Shown: positions 42,433 through 54,297 of the stretch, piece by piece | How positions within the stretch are numbered: position 1 is the stretch's first letter | How the letters are laid out: the number at the start of each line of letters is the position of its first letter | Assembly: GCA_000442125.1 (NCBI GenBank) | Contig: KE546973.1 | Span: 930,001 to 994,000, forward strand | Direction of reading: 5' to 3' | Source: Opeltia flavorubescens | Taxonomy: Eukaryota; Ascomycota; Lecanoromycetes; Teloschistales; Teloschistaceae | DNA length: 64,000 nt | Notes under the pieces: generated by a model | What the model was told of the DNA's origin: nothing | What the model saw: the letters and a program-made list of their open reading frames with translations, nothing else | Database searches by the model: none | Made by a program: the position numbers and the translations under genes

Positions 42433-45400
42433 ATGTTTTCTTCGAGTACAGTTGCTTCAACGGGCACAGGAGTACACATTCCTCGAAGAAGACAACGTAC
42501 CAGCTCCACAGATTCCGTCGCAGTACGACAGCTGCCCAAGCGACTCAAGAGGTCTGGATTGACCTCGGAGACATTCAGACCGCTCCATAACGCGTCCGAA
42601 CATGGGGATATCTACAGCCGTGGATCGACGCCCTCGGCAAATGCCTTCGTCCAGGGCGCGGAATGTCACGATCATACGGGGGGCGATCACACAAGCTTGA
42701 CTATTAGGAACAGAGCTAGCAAGAAGTTTGATAAGGAAAGGAGAGGTCTTAGAGATGACGGCAGTGTCGAGCTCACCAGAAACGATACATACGCTGTGAC
42801 CCGGTTAGCGACTACTCCCATCCAGCTTCAGGACCATCGAAGCTTAGCGAGATGGCGCGGAGAACTTGCGCCTAGTAGGGGATATGCTGTTGCGACAACG
42901 TCAACGGAAGCTTTGGTGTGGCGCTACAAGCAGGGCGCGAATGCTATTGACTCCTCTAAGCCCTTGATCATTCGTCTCCTGCATGGTTCACAGGGTACAA
43001 ATCAGCCTTTACCACTCGCCATCCTTGTAACGTCATCTTCAGAGCCAGGACTTTTAATAGTCATGCCTGTATCTGGGAAGGTTACTTACTGGGAAACATT
43101 GGCAGGTGCTGCTAGCGTTGATCTTGCCCGACAGAAACAGCAAGCCGTGCAGGGAACTGTGTCTGCATTGACTTCTGGAGAACATATTACAGGCATAACA
43201 GAATCGGAGCCTCAGGGATTCCTTCTCTCAATCAGCTCTGGAAAGATTGTTCACTTGAATATCAGCGATTCGCACGGCAAAGCCAGCATCAGCACTCATG
43301 TCCTTCGTAACACCAATGCTCAGACTAGTGGAATACTTGGAAGTCTACGCACCGTCTTTAATGGTCCTGGTTGTCTTAAAGATGTTGTAGCCGTTAAAGC
43401 AGGTAGATCTATCCACCGAGGCCATCGAGAGTGCATCATTGGAACATCCAAGGGGATACTACAGAGCTGGGATTTAGACTCGAATGGCGCACATTTCTTG
43501 AAATACGAGATCGATGTCAAGCCAAAGCTCTTGGAATCACTTCGAGATACTGGGACCGTTCCGGGCGACGGTAAAACCCAGGATTTCAGCGTTCTAGACT
43601 TTGTATTTCTTCCTGAAGTTGTCACGGGGCAGGAAGTTACCAGCTCAAGATCCAGATCAACTGCAAGGCTTCTCGTGCTTACCGTTACTTCGAGCGCCAA
43701 TGACGCTCATTACAACCTTCATGTCGTCGACATCTCGAACGGTGTATTTCATGTTCCCGTCGTTCATCCAATATATTGTTACAAGTCTCCATATCCGCCC
43801 GAGTCTACTTCAAAACCAACGCTACTTGTTCCTGAGCCTGGTCAGACCGCTTACATCATCTTCGAAAAGAGTATCGTCCTAGTCTCTTTAGAAGAAATCG
43901 AGGAGTCTCCCGACTCGCAACTACAAAATGAAGCGCGAAGGATCCCGGATCCCTTTCAAGATGTCGTTGATTTCCGTCAAGATAAGGACTACACTGTGGT
44001 GGGATGCGCTATCGACGTTCCGGAGAGAGGTCGTCGTGGTTCAGCATGCACGGTCATGGTTCAAGGCTTCGGCCTGGTCAAAGTGAGTGTAGTACCTCTC
44101 GAGGGAGACTTGACGTCCTCGGATCGAGCCACAGTCACAGCCGAGACAAAATTAGAGCAAGCTGTATTCTACGGTTCCCAACAGAGCTTGATAGACTTTG
44201 CCACTCGATCCGAGACGCAGTTTGCAATCGAGGACGTCGAAGAAGCTGCTCTTCGTATCAGCCGTTCAATCACGAGTAGTTCCTCCAAACATCTTGCCAC
44301 CGCCGGTCCCAGCATGGAACAACATCTACAAAGGCGCAGCATTGCTTTAGCCGATCTCATTAAACATCTCAGGAAGCAAAATCAGCCCATAAGCTGGAGA
44401 GTCAGATGGGAGCTGCTATGGGAAGCAGAAAAGATCGCCGCGGCGAGGGCTATCTGGCATTCGTACGGCGATTCAGTCAATTCGAGGCAGAAGGGAGAGA
44501 AAACACTACTCTGTGAACTGATCGAATGCATCAGTGAGAATGATAAGACAGAAAATCAGCCAGAAGACTACGAGACAGATCCTGTGAGGCACTGGTTCAT
44601 TCATGACGTTTGGCGGCTTCAGATATTGGTCCCCTGGGCTACGAAAGCACTCACACTCCTCTACGATGAAAGCATTGAGGACGGCCAGCCTATGAGTTCA
44701 GCTGAACATGCTAGATTAATCAGTGAAGCTCACGATATCCAGTTACTGTCTTTACAGACGGCATATAAATTTCGGCAGGACAACGCTTCGCTGTATGGAT
44801 TAGATGAGAATTCAATGGACGACGGAATACTGAATCAGGATTACAAAGATCTGCCAGAGATATGGACATCGACCGGTCCCATCTGTGAGGCAGCGCAAAG
44901 CCTCGCGGAGCATTTCCAAACATTTGCCGTCGAGCTGGACGGCCAGAACTCGTCCGATGAAGAAGGGAGTAGTCCCCCTCAGAAGCTTCTTGAAAAGATC
45001 GCGGAGGACAATCCACGGCTAGTTGACATTAGCTGCCAAACGCACATTGAGCGTTCGCGGTTGCTTCAGGCAAGGGACGACCCTGATATTCGGCAGCAAG
45101 GTTACGATTTGGAGCAAAAGTCCTGCGAGCTCAGAACGAAGCTTTTGAAGGGCTTGGTCAACATAGGGCAAGCTTTCGCAGCTATTAGATTAGGCGAGAA
45201 ATATCGCGACATGGAAGCGCTGGCAGAGGTACTGGAATCTGAGATCCAGTCATCGCAGGAAGAGTTAAACAACCATCTCACGGCTGACGACGATGTGGAA
45301 GATCTGCAGGCAAAAATCGTGCTCTGTGAAGGTTATGTGGACAGATACTTTCAAAAGTATGGTACCGCCTGGGCGAATGCTTTCTTTGCAAGGTTTGTTG

Positions 45401-46632
45401 CGCAGGGTCGTGTTTCTCAGCTGCTTTTGCATGGACCCAAGCAACGACAACACCTCACTGCGTTCCTTCGAAGTCATACTGAATGCGCCGCTTTCAGTTG
45501 GATCAACGAAGTTGCTGTCGAGAAGGATTACGCTGCCGCAGCGGATTACCTAAAAACCGCGCAGAAGGAAGTGAAAGGGGTTTGGGCGAAAAAGATGCAG
45601 CTGAGCATGAGTAAGCTGGCTACGATGGCCGCAGTAACAAGACAGCAAGAAGAAAATCAAAAGGCTGTGCATCGAATTCAACGAATCGACAGCCAGGTGG
45701 AGGTGCTCGATGTGCAAGAGCAACTCTTCAGTCACCTTGGTCCGACCATGAGAAGCGCGCTGAATGATACTCCTGCGAAAATCGAGGTCGTGATGGAGCA
45801 GTACGGCAAGCGGTTTGTGAGGGCGAAAAGGGTGCTGCGTAGCGCTTTGAAGTTCAACATTGGAAAGGTTGTGGAAGAACAGGCTCTGGATGCAGAGGAT
45901 CTCGCCGATACCATTACTCTGATGGACGAGGACGGTCTTGATCCTACCAATGAATTTTCGATTCGTCGATTTCTGACAGCATTGAAGCTGGTACGCTCGT
46001 ATAGCTTGGAAACCGGAGATATTGCGAGGAGAGAACTGCTCGAGAAAATCATTTGGCGGCGCTGCATCATTCAAGACAATTGGCCTGAGATCAATCGCAC
46101 GGAGCTCAAGGATGATGTGCAAGTTGAAGCGGAGACAGGTGCAACGGCGCTTTTCAAGACATTAAGGGAGGGTTTCAAGTCAGGTATGCTCAACGTGCAC
46201 GGTAGTATCTACTCTCGATTGCTAATCTAGGATCAAGGTTTCTGGAACGACACTCCTCCACCAGATCCATCGTCGCTCCGTGGCGTCGGTACAAGCGTTG
46301 AGTCTCTTCGTACCTCGTCGCGATACAACTTGGTACCTGATAATGCGCTGTCTTTCGTTGCTGCGGACCTAGAGGTTGAAGATGATGTTTTAGATAGATG
46401 CATAGAAGAAGGGCGTCTGGAAGAATGGTGGAAAGGCATCATCGATGCCGCAAAGACGAGTGCTAGGAATGAGGCTGATTGGCTAGGGGAGAAAGAAAGC
46501 CAACGGAGAGCCGGCGAACGAGACTTTCGTGCCCAGATGCGAAAGAATGATGAGGCCGCCTGGAAACCCAAGGGATGCTTAAGGCAAGGAATCAATACCG
46601 ATGAGGAGGGCGATGTGATGATGGGCATGTGA
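42433..46632 (+). CDS. NUP133: Nucleoporin Nup133
   Basis: Protein of 1381 residues, a structural subunit of the Nup84/Nup107-160 Y complex of the nuclear pore. Exons 42433-46183 and 46238-46632. The N-terminus is basic and disordered (PRRRQRTSS). A beta-propeller follows (YAVTRLATTPIQL, GYAVATTSTEALVWRY, LLIVMPVSGKVTYWETL, IGTSKGILQSWDL), then a long helical stack (YFQKYGTAWANAFFARFV, RLEEWWKGIIDAAK). The start is the first ATG giving MFSS, as in relatives; the frame extends upstream only through non-ATG codons. The small intron has two nearby acceptors and only the second keeps frame (FKSGFWNDTPPP). The C-terminal exon matches fungal Nup133. Confidence 0.92.
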
Positions 46633-46767
46633 GCGTGAGGGCCAATAAGGTATGATACCCAGATGTATTATAAGGTTAAGGGAAATAAAAACATGCAACA
46701 AATGATGCGTTCTAGGCAGGATCTTCAGTTCCTCAGTCCTTAATCCCATCATCCCTCGTGAGACCTT

Positions 46768-47871
46768 TTACTCTTCTTCGCTGCTTTCTTCACTCTCCTC
46801 TGCCATCCGCCTTTTCTGCCTCTCCCTCTCTGCCTCCCTCATCGCATTCTTCTCCACTTCTGCGGCGTCCTCCTCCATCGCCTTCTCGAGTTCTGCGGCC
46901 ATTTCCCGAATATTATCATCATCTGACTCAGACTCAGACTCTGACTCTGATTCTTCTTCGTTGCTCCCCGGCTCCTGCTCGAGTTCTGCGGTCATTCTGT
47001 TCTCATCCGTCTGTGACACTTTGACCTGCTCCTGAGCCCGCTCCTTCCTGACAAACTCCGTCCTAACTACTTCACTGCGCTGGTCCCTCCGAGCCGCCAT
47101 GATTTCTGCGTGTTGAGCTTCCTTTACGCGTCTTTCGCGGAACCTCGTCTCCTTGACAACTGCACACCGGCGTTTTGGATCTTCCGGGTACACTCCTTCG
47201 GCGTCATATTTCGCCACATCTTGCTCTGTCTGCTTCGTTATGACCACCGATTTAACTCTTGAGATTACGTCCTCATGATTCACCTCCACGTTGAAAATAT
47301 TGGAGAACTCTCCACTATAAGTCTCTACCAACTGTATGTATTCCTCGTCTTTCTGCTTCCTGGAGGGGCGTGAACGAGGGACTCTTGGCTTTACGGGCTT
47401 CTCTTCTTTTGCTTTGGCTGGCTCCTTCCTGGGTGGAATGCCGGGCGTTTTACCCGAAACAGGAGCTTTGGCCTTCCTAGGCCTCTTGGCGGGTTTCGGC
47501 GGTTCAGTCTCGGGGTCGGCATTTGTCCGTTCGGAACATTTCCTTTTCCCTAGGCAGCTGGCATTGCTCGGCTTTGAACCCGGCGTGACAACTGATGTTG
47601 GTCGGGAGAGGGGAGGTGGTGGAGGGTCATCTTCGTCGTTCGTGAGGTCAATGAAACAAGTAGCGGGCAATGGGCGATTCAGAGGTACCCAGTTGGTAAG
47701 CGGCGGTGTTGCTATCATCTGCCCTTGCCGCTGGATGGCAGTTGTAGATGGCTGCTGGATTGCACTGATGTCTCCATGCCTTGTCATGAGTTCTTGATTG
47801 GATAGACGCGGAGGATAACTGATTATCGCCATATTAGAGTAGGGATCAAAAAATGGACTGTAACCGTTCAT
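46768..47871 (-). CDS. Unknown nuclear-type protein with SUMO-interaction motif
   Basis: Single-exon gene of 367 residues from the ATG at 47871 (MNGYSPFFDPYSN); the frame extends 37 codons further to 47982. Not recognised. Residues about 75-84 read CFIDLTNDED, a good SUMO-interaction motif (hydrophobic core followed by acids). A basic Pro/Lys region follows with nuclear-signal character (KPAKRPRKAKA), then a more folded part (DEEYIQLVETYSGEF, RVKSVVITKQTEQD). The C-terminal third is a charged helix with an ESESESESE run and an acidic end. Nuclear location is inference. Confidence 0.65.
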   Translation of the reverse strand: MNGYSPFFDPYSNMAIISYPPRLSNQELMTRHGDISAIQQPSTTAIQRQGQMIATPPLTNWVPLNRPLPATCFIDLTNDEDDPPPPPLSRPTSVVTPGSKPSNASCLGKRKCSERTNADPETEPPKPAKRPRKAKAPVSGKTPGIPPRKEPAKAKEEKPVKPRVPRSRPSRKQKDEEYIQLVETYSGEFSNIFNVEVNHEDVISRVKSVVITKQTEQDVAKYDAEGVYPEDPKRRCAVVKETRFRERRVKEAQHAEIMAARRDQRSEVVRTEFVRKERAQEQVKVSQTDENRMTAELEQEPGSNEEESESESESESDDDNIREMAAELEKAMEEDAAEVEKNAMREAERERQKRRMAEESEESSEEE

Positions 47872-49227
47872 CGTATCTGGTGTGTAGTTTTTAATATTCA
47901 GAACGTCAGAACGAGGGAAAAGAGCTGGGGAGAACAAAGGCTGGCAGCGTAGATGTATGATCACAGCAAAAACTTGAGGCACAAGCTAAGAGCAGTTTGA
48001 CAGAATGTATTGGATTGTTTAGAAGTGGAGGTACATAATGAAGTCGGAGAAGGATGATGAAAATCCTGCAATAAGTACTCGAGCACTAGAACCTGTGCTC
48101 CGGTTCTTATTGTCACTTAGTCCGCTTGTGACAGAAAAAGATGTGGTATTGTCAAAACCTGCTCAATTAACCCCCGAACAGAGGTACTGTAGCTACACAN
48201 ATTGCCCAATGGAAATGAGAAGGCTGTCCAACATGATTTGGGCCGCATACATCATCACAAAATTTCCTGCAATTGATGGGAACTTGGATACTTTCCCGGC
48301 TCTCCTTTGGTGCGATTTTTCTTTGTTATATGAACCGGCGATCCCAGATAATTGCACTTCCTTTTGAAAAACCATCACAATTCCCTGGTGTCGAATCTCG
48401 ACTTTTCCTCTTTCGGCAATAAATGTATGAAAAAACAAATGAGTCATGACGTCCATTTTTTCATCCCGGGTAATATAGAGCATTCATTTCAAGAGTATAT
48501 CAATTTCAGTAAATCCCGCTTCTGAAACCAATGCGACTGCCATGGTGCAGGACGCGATAAGCAACAGGCCTGAGTAAATACAAGAGATGGGTCTATTCCT
48601 GTACGCTGCATTGGAAATGCCGCTGGACTTGGGAAGGTAATCAACATAGCTACTACTTCGATTACCCTGTAACAACAATTTTGGCGGCCATTGGCTCTTT
48701 CATACCGATAGATTTGAATCAATTCCTGGACAAGGAGAGGCTGCACGTGCGATAATTAAGATATAATGGGACTTGAGCCAAACAAATCCCATCCACGACT
48801 TACTTCGAACTAAACCCGTTTGAGCGAAAAACATTCGATTAAAGTAACATTTTAGCATGTGAAACTGATTAGGGCTTGGCTGGATGAAGTTCACCAGATC
48901 CTTTATGGAGATTTTCCATAGCTTTGATCATAAGGATTGTAACTTTTCAATGATGACCATGAGCCAGATTGACGGAATGGAGTGAGGTAAGGTAAGCGAC
49001 GTGCATTAAAGCAATAGACGCTTAACGCCACTGGCTGGCGCCAACTGACGCTCGTTACCCATGCTCGAGCCATGTGCCTCGGCCATTGTATGATAAGCAA
49101 GGCTACAGTGCAATTCTACGACGTATACAAGTAAAGGCCCGGCATTTGATCTCGAATCTTCTGGCCTCGATAGTTTAGCCATCAAATATTACAACATGGA
49201 GCGATAGCTCATTCAACCTGTCCCATT
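47872..49227. other. Divergent intergenic region upstream of LST8
   Basis: About 1.36 kb between divergent starts. A plus-strand frame 48038-48367 (109 codons, with an N at 48200) has no recognisable domain. Overlapping minus-strand frames at 48484-48894 look like chance. No RNA gene seen. Confidence 0.4.
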
Positions 49228-50279
49228 ATGTCCGTGATTCTCTGTACAGCTGGCTACGATCACACGATCCGATTCTGGGAAGCTCTCTCTGGCATCTGCT
49301 CTCGTACAATTCAGCACCCCGATTCTCAGGTCAACAGGCTGTGTATATCTCCAGATAAGCGCTGGCTTGCAGCAGCCAGCAACCATAATGTCAAGCTTTA
49401 CGATATACGTTCCACAAATCCCACACCTGTCCTGACGTTTGATGGCCACAACGGGAACGTCACAGGCGTGGCATTTCACTGTGAAGGGAAATGGATGGTC
49501 ACAAGCTCTGAGGATGGGACGGTGAAGATCTGGGACACCAGGACCGCTAGTATACAACGCAATTACAATCACAATCATCCCGTCAACGATGTGGTAATTC
49601 ATCCCAACCAGGGAGAACTCATTGCGTGTGATCGAGGTGGGGACGTAAGAATATGGGATCTGGGGGAGAACAAATGCACCCATCAGCTCATTCCGGAAGA
49701 AGACGTCTCTGTTGCCAGCGTCACAGTCGCAAGTGATGGATCGTTGCTTTGTGCGGGAAATAACCTGGTATGTTCTCATTCATCCGCGATAAATGAGCGA
49801 TCGAGTAATGTTCCAAAATGCTGAACCCCGTCACACAGGGCAACGTTTATCTCTGGCACATGAAACAGAATCGGGATGTGACCTCGCTCATTCCAATCAC
49901 CTCTTTCCAGGCCCATAACGCCTATGTGACTCGAGTTCTCCTGAGTCCTGACGTGCGCCACTTGGCGACCTGCTCAGCCGACCATAACGCTCGGATCTGG
50001 GCCATCGATCCGGATGCACCTCATAACGTCAAGAAAACTGATGGTGTCCCCTCTGATCGTGCTCCTGGAACATTGCCCCTGGAGACTTCTCTTGAATCCC
50101 ACCAAAGATGGGTATGGGATTGTGCTTTCAGTGCCGACAGCGCATACTTGGTGACCGCTTGCTCCGATCACTATGCCCGATTATGGGAACTGAACACCTC
50201 GACAGTGATTAGGCAGTACAATGGGCACCACAGAGGTGCCGTATGCGTAGCACTCAACGACTATTCTGAGATTCGATAA
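49228..50279 (+). CDS. LST8: TOR complex subunit Lst8, WD40 protein
   Basis: Protein of 326 residues, the WD40 subunit shared by TORC1 and TORC2 that binds the TOR kinase domain. Exons 49228-49767 and 49839-50279, joined in phase 0 as AGNNLGNVYLW. Seven repeats make the whole protein: it starts MSVILCTAGYDHTIRFWEAL, passes RTIQHPDSQVNRLCISPDK, FHCEGKWMVTSSEDGTVKIW, DRGGDVRIWDL and ACSDHYARLWEL, and ends HHRGAVCVALNDYSEIR, all as in other fungi. The length equals the usual fungal Lst8. The start is fixed by the conserved N-terminus. Confidence 0.97.
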
Positions 50280-50484
50280 TATTTCTCTCCAGACTCGGCT
50301 TTTTTTTAGCGAAGGCGCTATGGCGCAGCATCTCAATGCATCTTCATTATTCTTCGTACACCTTGATTACAATTCATGAATGTCATGTCTTCGCCCGCTT
50401 CCCCACGTATCGATGATCTGGTGATGATGTTGTTAGAGTTACTGCGAGACGTAGGACATATGCAAATCCTCGTCACGTTCTATT

Positions 50485-53268
50485 TCAGTCCCAAGCATCA
50501 CCCCAGTCGTCGTCGCCGGCAGACTCGTTAGGCTTCGTATCGATCGCTTTAGCAAGGGTAACTTTGGAACCCGCATTAGTCATACTGGCCAGCTTCTTTG
50601 CGCCCAGTCCTGAACCGACCTCCCCGGTTGTTGTACTTCTGATAGCGCTATGCCGGCCGTTAGTTGGGCCAGATGATTTAGACAATCCCTTCGGTAATGG
50701 TACTTTCGTCCTAGCCTGGGCTTGGGCTTTCAACCATCCCTCAAAGTCTGGCTCGCCACCGTCATCGATCAAGCTGATTGGCGCCGAAATCGAGGATTCC
50801 TTTGCAGGCACTTGTTGCGACTGCGCATCAAAGAAAGACTCGTCAGCCAGATCACCCCATGCCTCATCAATCTCGTCGTCTTCCTGCTGTGCTTCATTAA
50901 AGAATTGGTCTGTTGAAGTCCGAGTTAATACAGGGGCTGGAGAACCTGTTACTGCTTGCCGGTGGAGTTGCGACGCAGATGCTGGTGCAAAAGCAGGTCT
51001 GCCGGTATCCGTTGCTGGCGGCATAGATGATGAACGGGCTTGGGCCGTTACGGTGGGCTCTTTGCTTGGCTTTGCCTGCATCTCTCCGCTCGCAGTTGCA
51101 AGCTTGTTTGTGAAGGATGAAATAGCCCATCCAGCCCATCCCGTATCATTCTGAGGCGTTCCAATACGAGGCATTGCACCATTTGCAGCGGTTATCGCTG
51201 TGGACGATATTGCAGTATCTGGTAGGCTACTCGCGTGCTTACGAATACGATGGATATACACATCGAAGGTCTTGCTGGCTTGGTCGCGGACAGACCTAGG
51301 CTTAGTCAGACGGAGCAGGAATTCAGATTCGAGGCTGGGCTGACCTCTCCTTGTCAATCAGCAGCGGACATAGAGGTGGTAGTATCTTCACTGCACAGTC
51401 GTCCTCGCTGAAGAGATCTGACGTTGCAATTAATGCTAACAGCGCAGCGTTTCTCGCGTGGACGAAGGGATCTCGGAGGGACCTGCAGAAGGCCGCAATG
51501 AGCACTTTCTGTCTGGTCTACTGCACATCAGCATTTCGAATGAGGGACTACGAGGGGAACACCAACGTTTGCACCTAGATTACGCGCAATTTTCCCAAGG
51601 CAGATCGTTGTGTTCGTTCGAATACCGGGCTGCTCATCGTTCGACGTTTTCGCAAGGTGCTTCAATAGCTCTCCATTGATAGTGCGATCCGAAAGTTTGG
51701 TGATGATTGTGAGCACAGCTTTGATTGTCTGTTCTCGCACCACGGGCGCAACGTCCGCAAAACCAGTAATCTAGGTTTGATAAATGATCATCTTTACTTG
51801 AGTCTTGCTTGGTGATCCTTACCATCTGCGGAAAGATTTTGTCATTGACGAGCTTTTGCGGAAGATGTTCAATCATGCTAGGTAGATGATCCAGCAGGCA
51901 AACTCTGATTGCGCGATCTGGATTTGAGAACAACCTTACAATGACTGGCGTAAGTCGTGTGTTGTAATCCTCATCCGATAGTTTTGNGCCAATCTTCATC
52001 ACAGCTGAAAATACTTTGGGTCCTCCACCTCCAAATTCAACCGATTTTAGTAATTCCGGAAGCACTTTCACAGCAAAATAGTCTTCTGGGAAATCGTTGG
52101 CTGCTTTGTCTAGTTCACTTTTCATGCTCAGCATATGAATGAATCCACCATTAATAACACTCACTGAAGAAACTCTTCCCGTTCGCCATCACTTTTGAGA
52201 CTCAAGCCTTCGATTCCCTCTGACAGCTTGATCAAGGGGGTCTCGAAGAATCCACCACTTCGTCTGCCTTGTTGGCGGAAGTGTGATACACTCAGCCGAA
52301 TCTTGGGATTCTGCTGCAAGAGTCTCTTGTAATGTTGTTGCATGTTGGAGGGTATACTTTTAGTCTGACCAATTGAACCATGACTGACCATGCATCCGTT
52401 GAATGCTTCATACATCAAAAGCGCGAANCNGTACGAATCAGGAGCTGACAAAGGATTGTGTTTAATTGCTTCCCAATCAGATTTTGCAACTTCAGCAGGA
52501 GCATACAACCCCGATTCAGGAAGGAGCTTTCCCATCGACTTCAGACTCTTTTTAGTCGCATCCCGACAGTGTTTACAGAAGGAGTACTGACATATATAAT
52601 CGCATCGTCTTCTCTCATGGAGCTCAGGACTTCGAAACCGCCGAGTCTCCACTCACCACTTTGACTCGTGTATACAGATGTCAGCCTAACATTTCCGTGA
52701 ACAGAGGTTGCTTCGTCATTGATGAAGCTTAGAGTGCCCTACGGACTCGTAAACATTAATACCTTGCAATCTTCATGAAAGGCATACTGCGACCGTGAAA
52801 AGCCCCCATTTCAACGTTTCTTCGCCTAAGCTGTTCCTTCTGGCTGACCATTCAAGTGGCATCACTCGCTCTGTGGCAACGTATATGTATGTGTCTGTCT
52901 TCCAGCGCGTCAGAATCCAGCTGAAGAGGGACCAAATCTGATCTTAAGGTCACCTCGACAGTATCATACACCTTGATCACACCAGGGTGTCTCAAGGTGC
53001 GCATCTTCCGGACCGCATTCCGCGCGAGTGGCAAGTAGGGCCTACTCGCAATGGTGTCGAAAGCAAAAATACTGCAGTCGGATACGTCTTCCTACATGTA
53101 GACGCGTATTAGTGCTTGCTCTGTGACTGAACAGTAAGCACCTACTTTTTTTGTGCCATTGTACAAGGTCCAGATAGATTGGTCATGCGTTACCCGATCG
53201 CCGAAGTTGAATGGAAATGGAGGACCTTTAGAGATCGCGGATGCAACCGCAGACTTCAGGAAGTCCAT
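50485..53268 (-). CDS. CEX1: SCYL1/Cex1-like pseudokinase with HEAT repeats
   Basis: Protein of 788 residues, homologue of yeast Cex1 and animal SCYL1, which act in tRNA export and Golgi traffic. Nine exons: 53268-53146, 53091-52954, 52898-52788, 52738-52592, 52538-52165, 52117-51823, 51770-51567, 51508-51345, 51295-50485. It starts MDFLKSAVASAISKGPPFPF. The kinase-like part lacks the glycine loop, HRD and DFG (SVHGNVRLTSVYTS and LGGFEVLSS occupy those places), so it should be inactive. HEAT repeats follow (KVLPELLKSVEFGGGGP, ARNAALLALIATSDLFSEDD), then a disordered tail ending DDDWGDAWD. Ambiguous bases at 51987, 52428 and 52430 blur two codons without breaking frame. Confidence 0.93.
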
Positions 53269-54297
53269 GAAAATTAAGGGATTGGCATGCAGCAACTACA
53301 TGTGACCAGTAAATATCCGAGAACGTACAATATGATATGTCCAGACCTACCTTATCTTATCTCCTAACATTTCCGCAATTATCACCGCACACCATATCCA
53401 ATCTGTTATAGTATAAGTCTTCTATCTTAACTCTCGACAAAGTATTTTCGAATTATTGTAACGGTGCCATGCTCGGCAAGCTTAAATTGCAATATTAAAA
53501 TAGGTAAGCCTTCATGTATAATCTCTTATTTCCGTGTGCCTTCTCTCACTCCAACTACTCTGATGAATATCAAAAATATGGTGTCAATGATGAGACGTCT
53601 TGGTAAAAGGTCTGACCGCATTGGTCTTTCGTGGTTCTTTCTCTGTCCCACCAACGAATTGAACGCATCTTCAGAGTCCGCATATAGCCAAGCTGCGCGG
53701 CACACCGACAGGATGAGAGGCTTGATCGACATAGGTACTATCATCCCGTTCAAAGTGTACAACATCATATTGCCCATCTCTTGGGACTTCAATCCTGAGT
53801 CTCTCGACGGATTATTGTCAATGGCGATGGGATACAGTGGCAACTCAACAGAGACTTCGCTGGACACTCGTACTGTGGGGTCCTCGATTCTGAAAAAAAA
53901 ATGCCTCAATCGTTGGTGCGGTGGAGGAAAAGCCTGATTGCCGCGGGCTGAAGACTTAGAAACTGAAAAGACCTGAGACTCCTACCTTTCTCTCCATATT
54001 TTTGCACAGGGGCGATGTTCGAATGAGGAACGCTTGCGAATTCTCCAATCTAAAAAAAGTTCCTACTAACTAATCCGACTCTAGCCACTTCATTTATGGG
54101 TGTTTCGGGTCCAAGGGATTTTGCAGGTGTGGGATCTTTTCCATCTAATGCTGGGCTGGCTCGATGATTGCTCACAAACGCCACGAAGTTTTCCCTTTCT
54201 ACAGGAACAGCCTTTCTATTATCTAGCTTTAACAGCATACTTGATTTAAGGGTATCTCTATCATCATGAACATAACCTGGTAAGAGGCAAATTCGTG
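53269..54297. other. Intergenic region upstream of CEX1, possible small gene
   Basis: About 1 kb between the CEX1 start and the GCD7 stop, both minus. On the minus strand two T-rich acceptor-like sites (near 54051 and 53904) and a donor-like site (near 53987) flank open frames at 54301-54050 and 53909-53526. I could not assemble a gene with a recognisable product, so none is called. Confidence 0.35.

Noticed and set aside
48038-48367. 109-codon plus-strand frame with one N
   Set aside because: No domain, signal, splice partner or family resemblance; lies in a long divergent promoter.
25132-50279. Functional cluster of TOR/vacuole genes (CCZ1, RSP5, VTC1, LST8)
   Set aside because: They are spread among unrelated genes on both strands with no shared promoter; grouping is likely chance.
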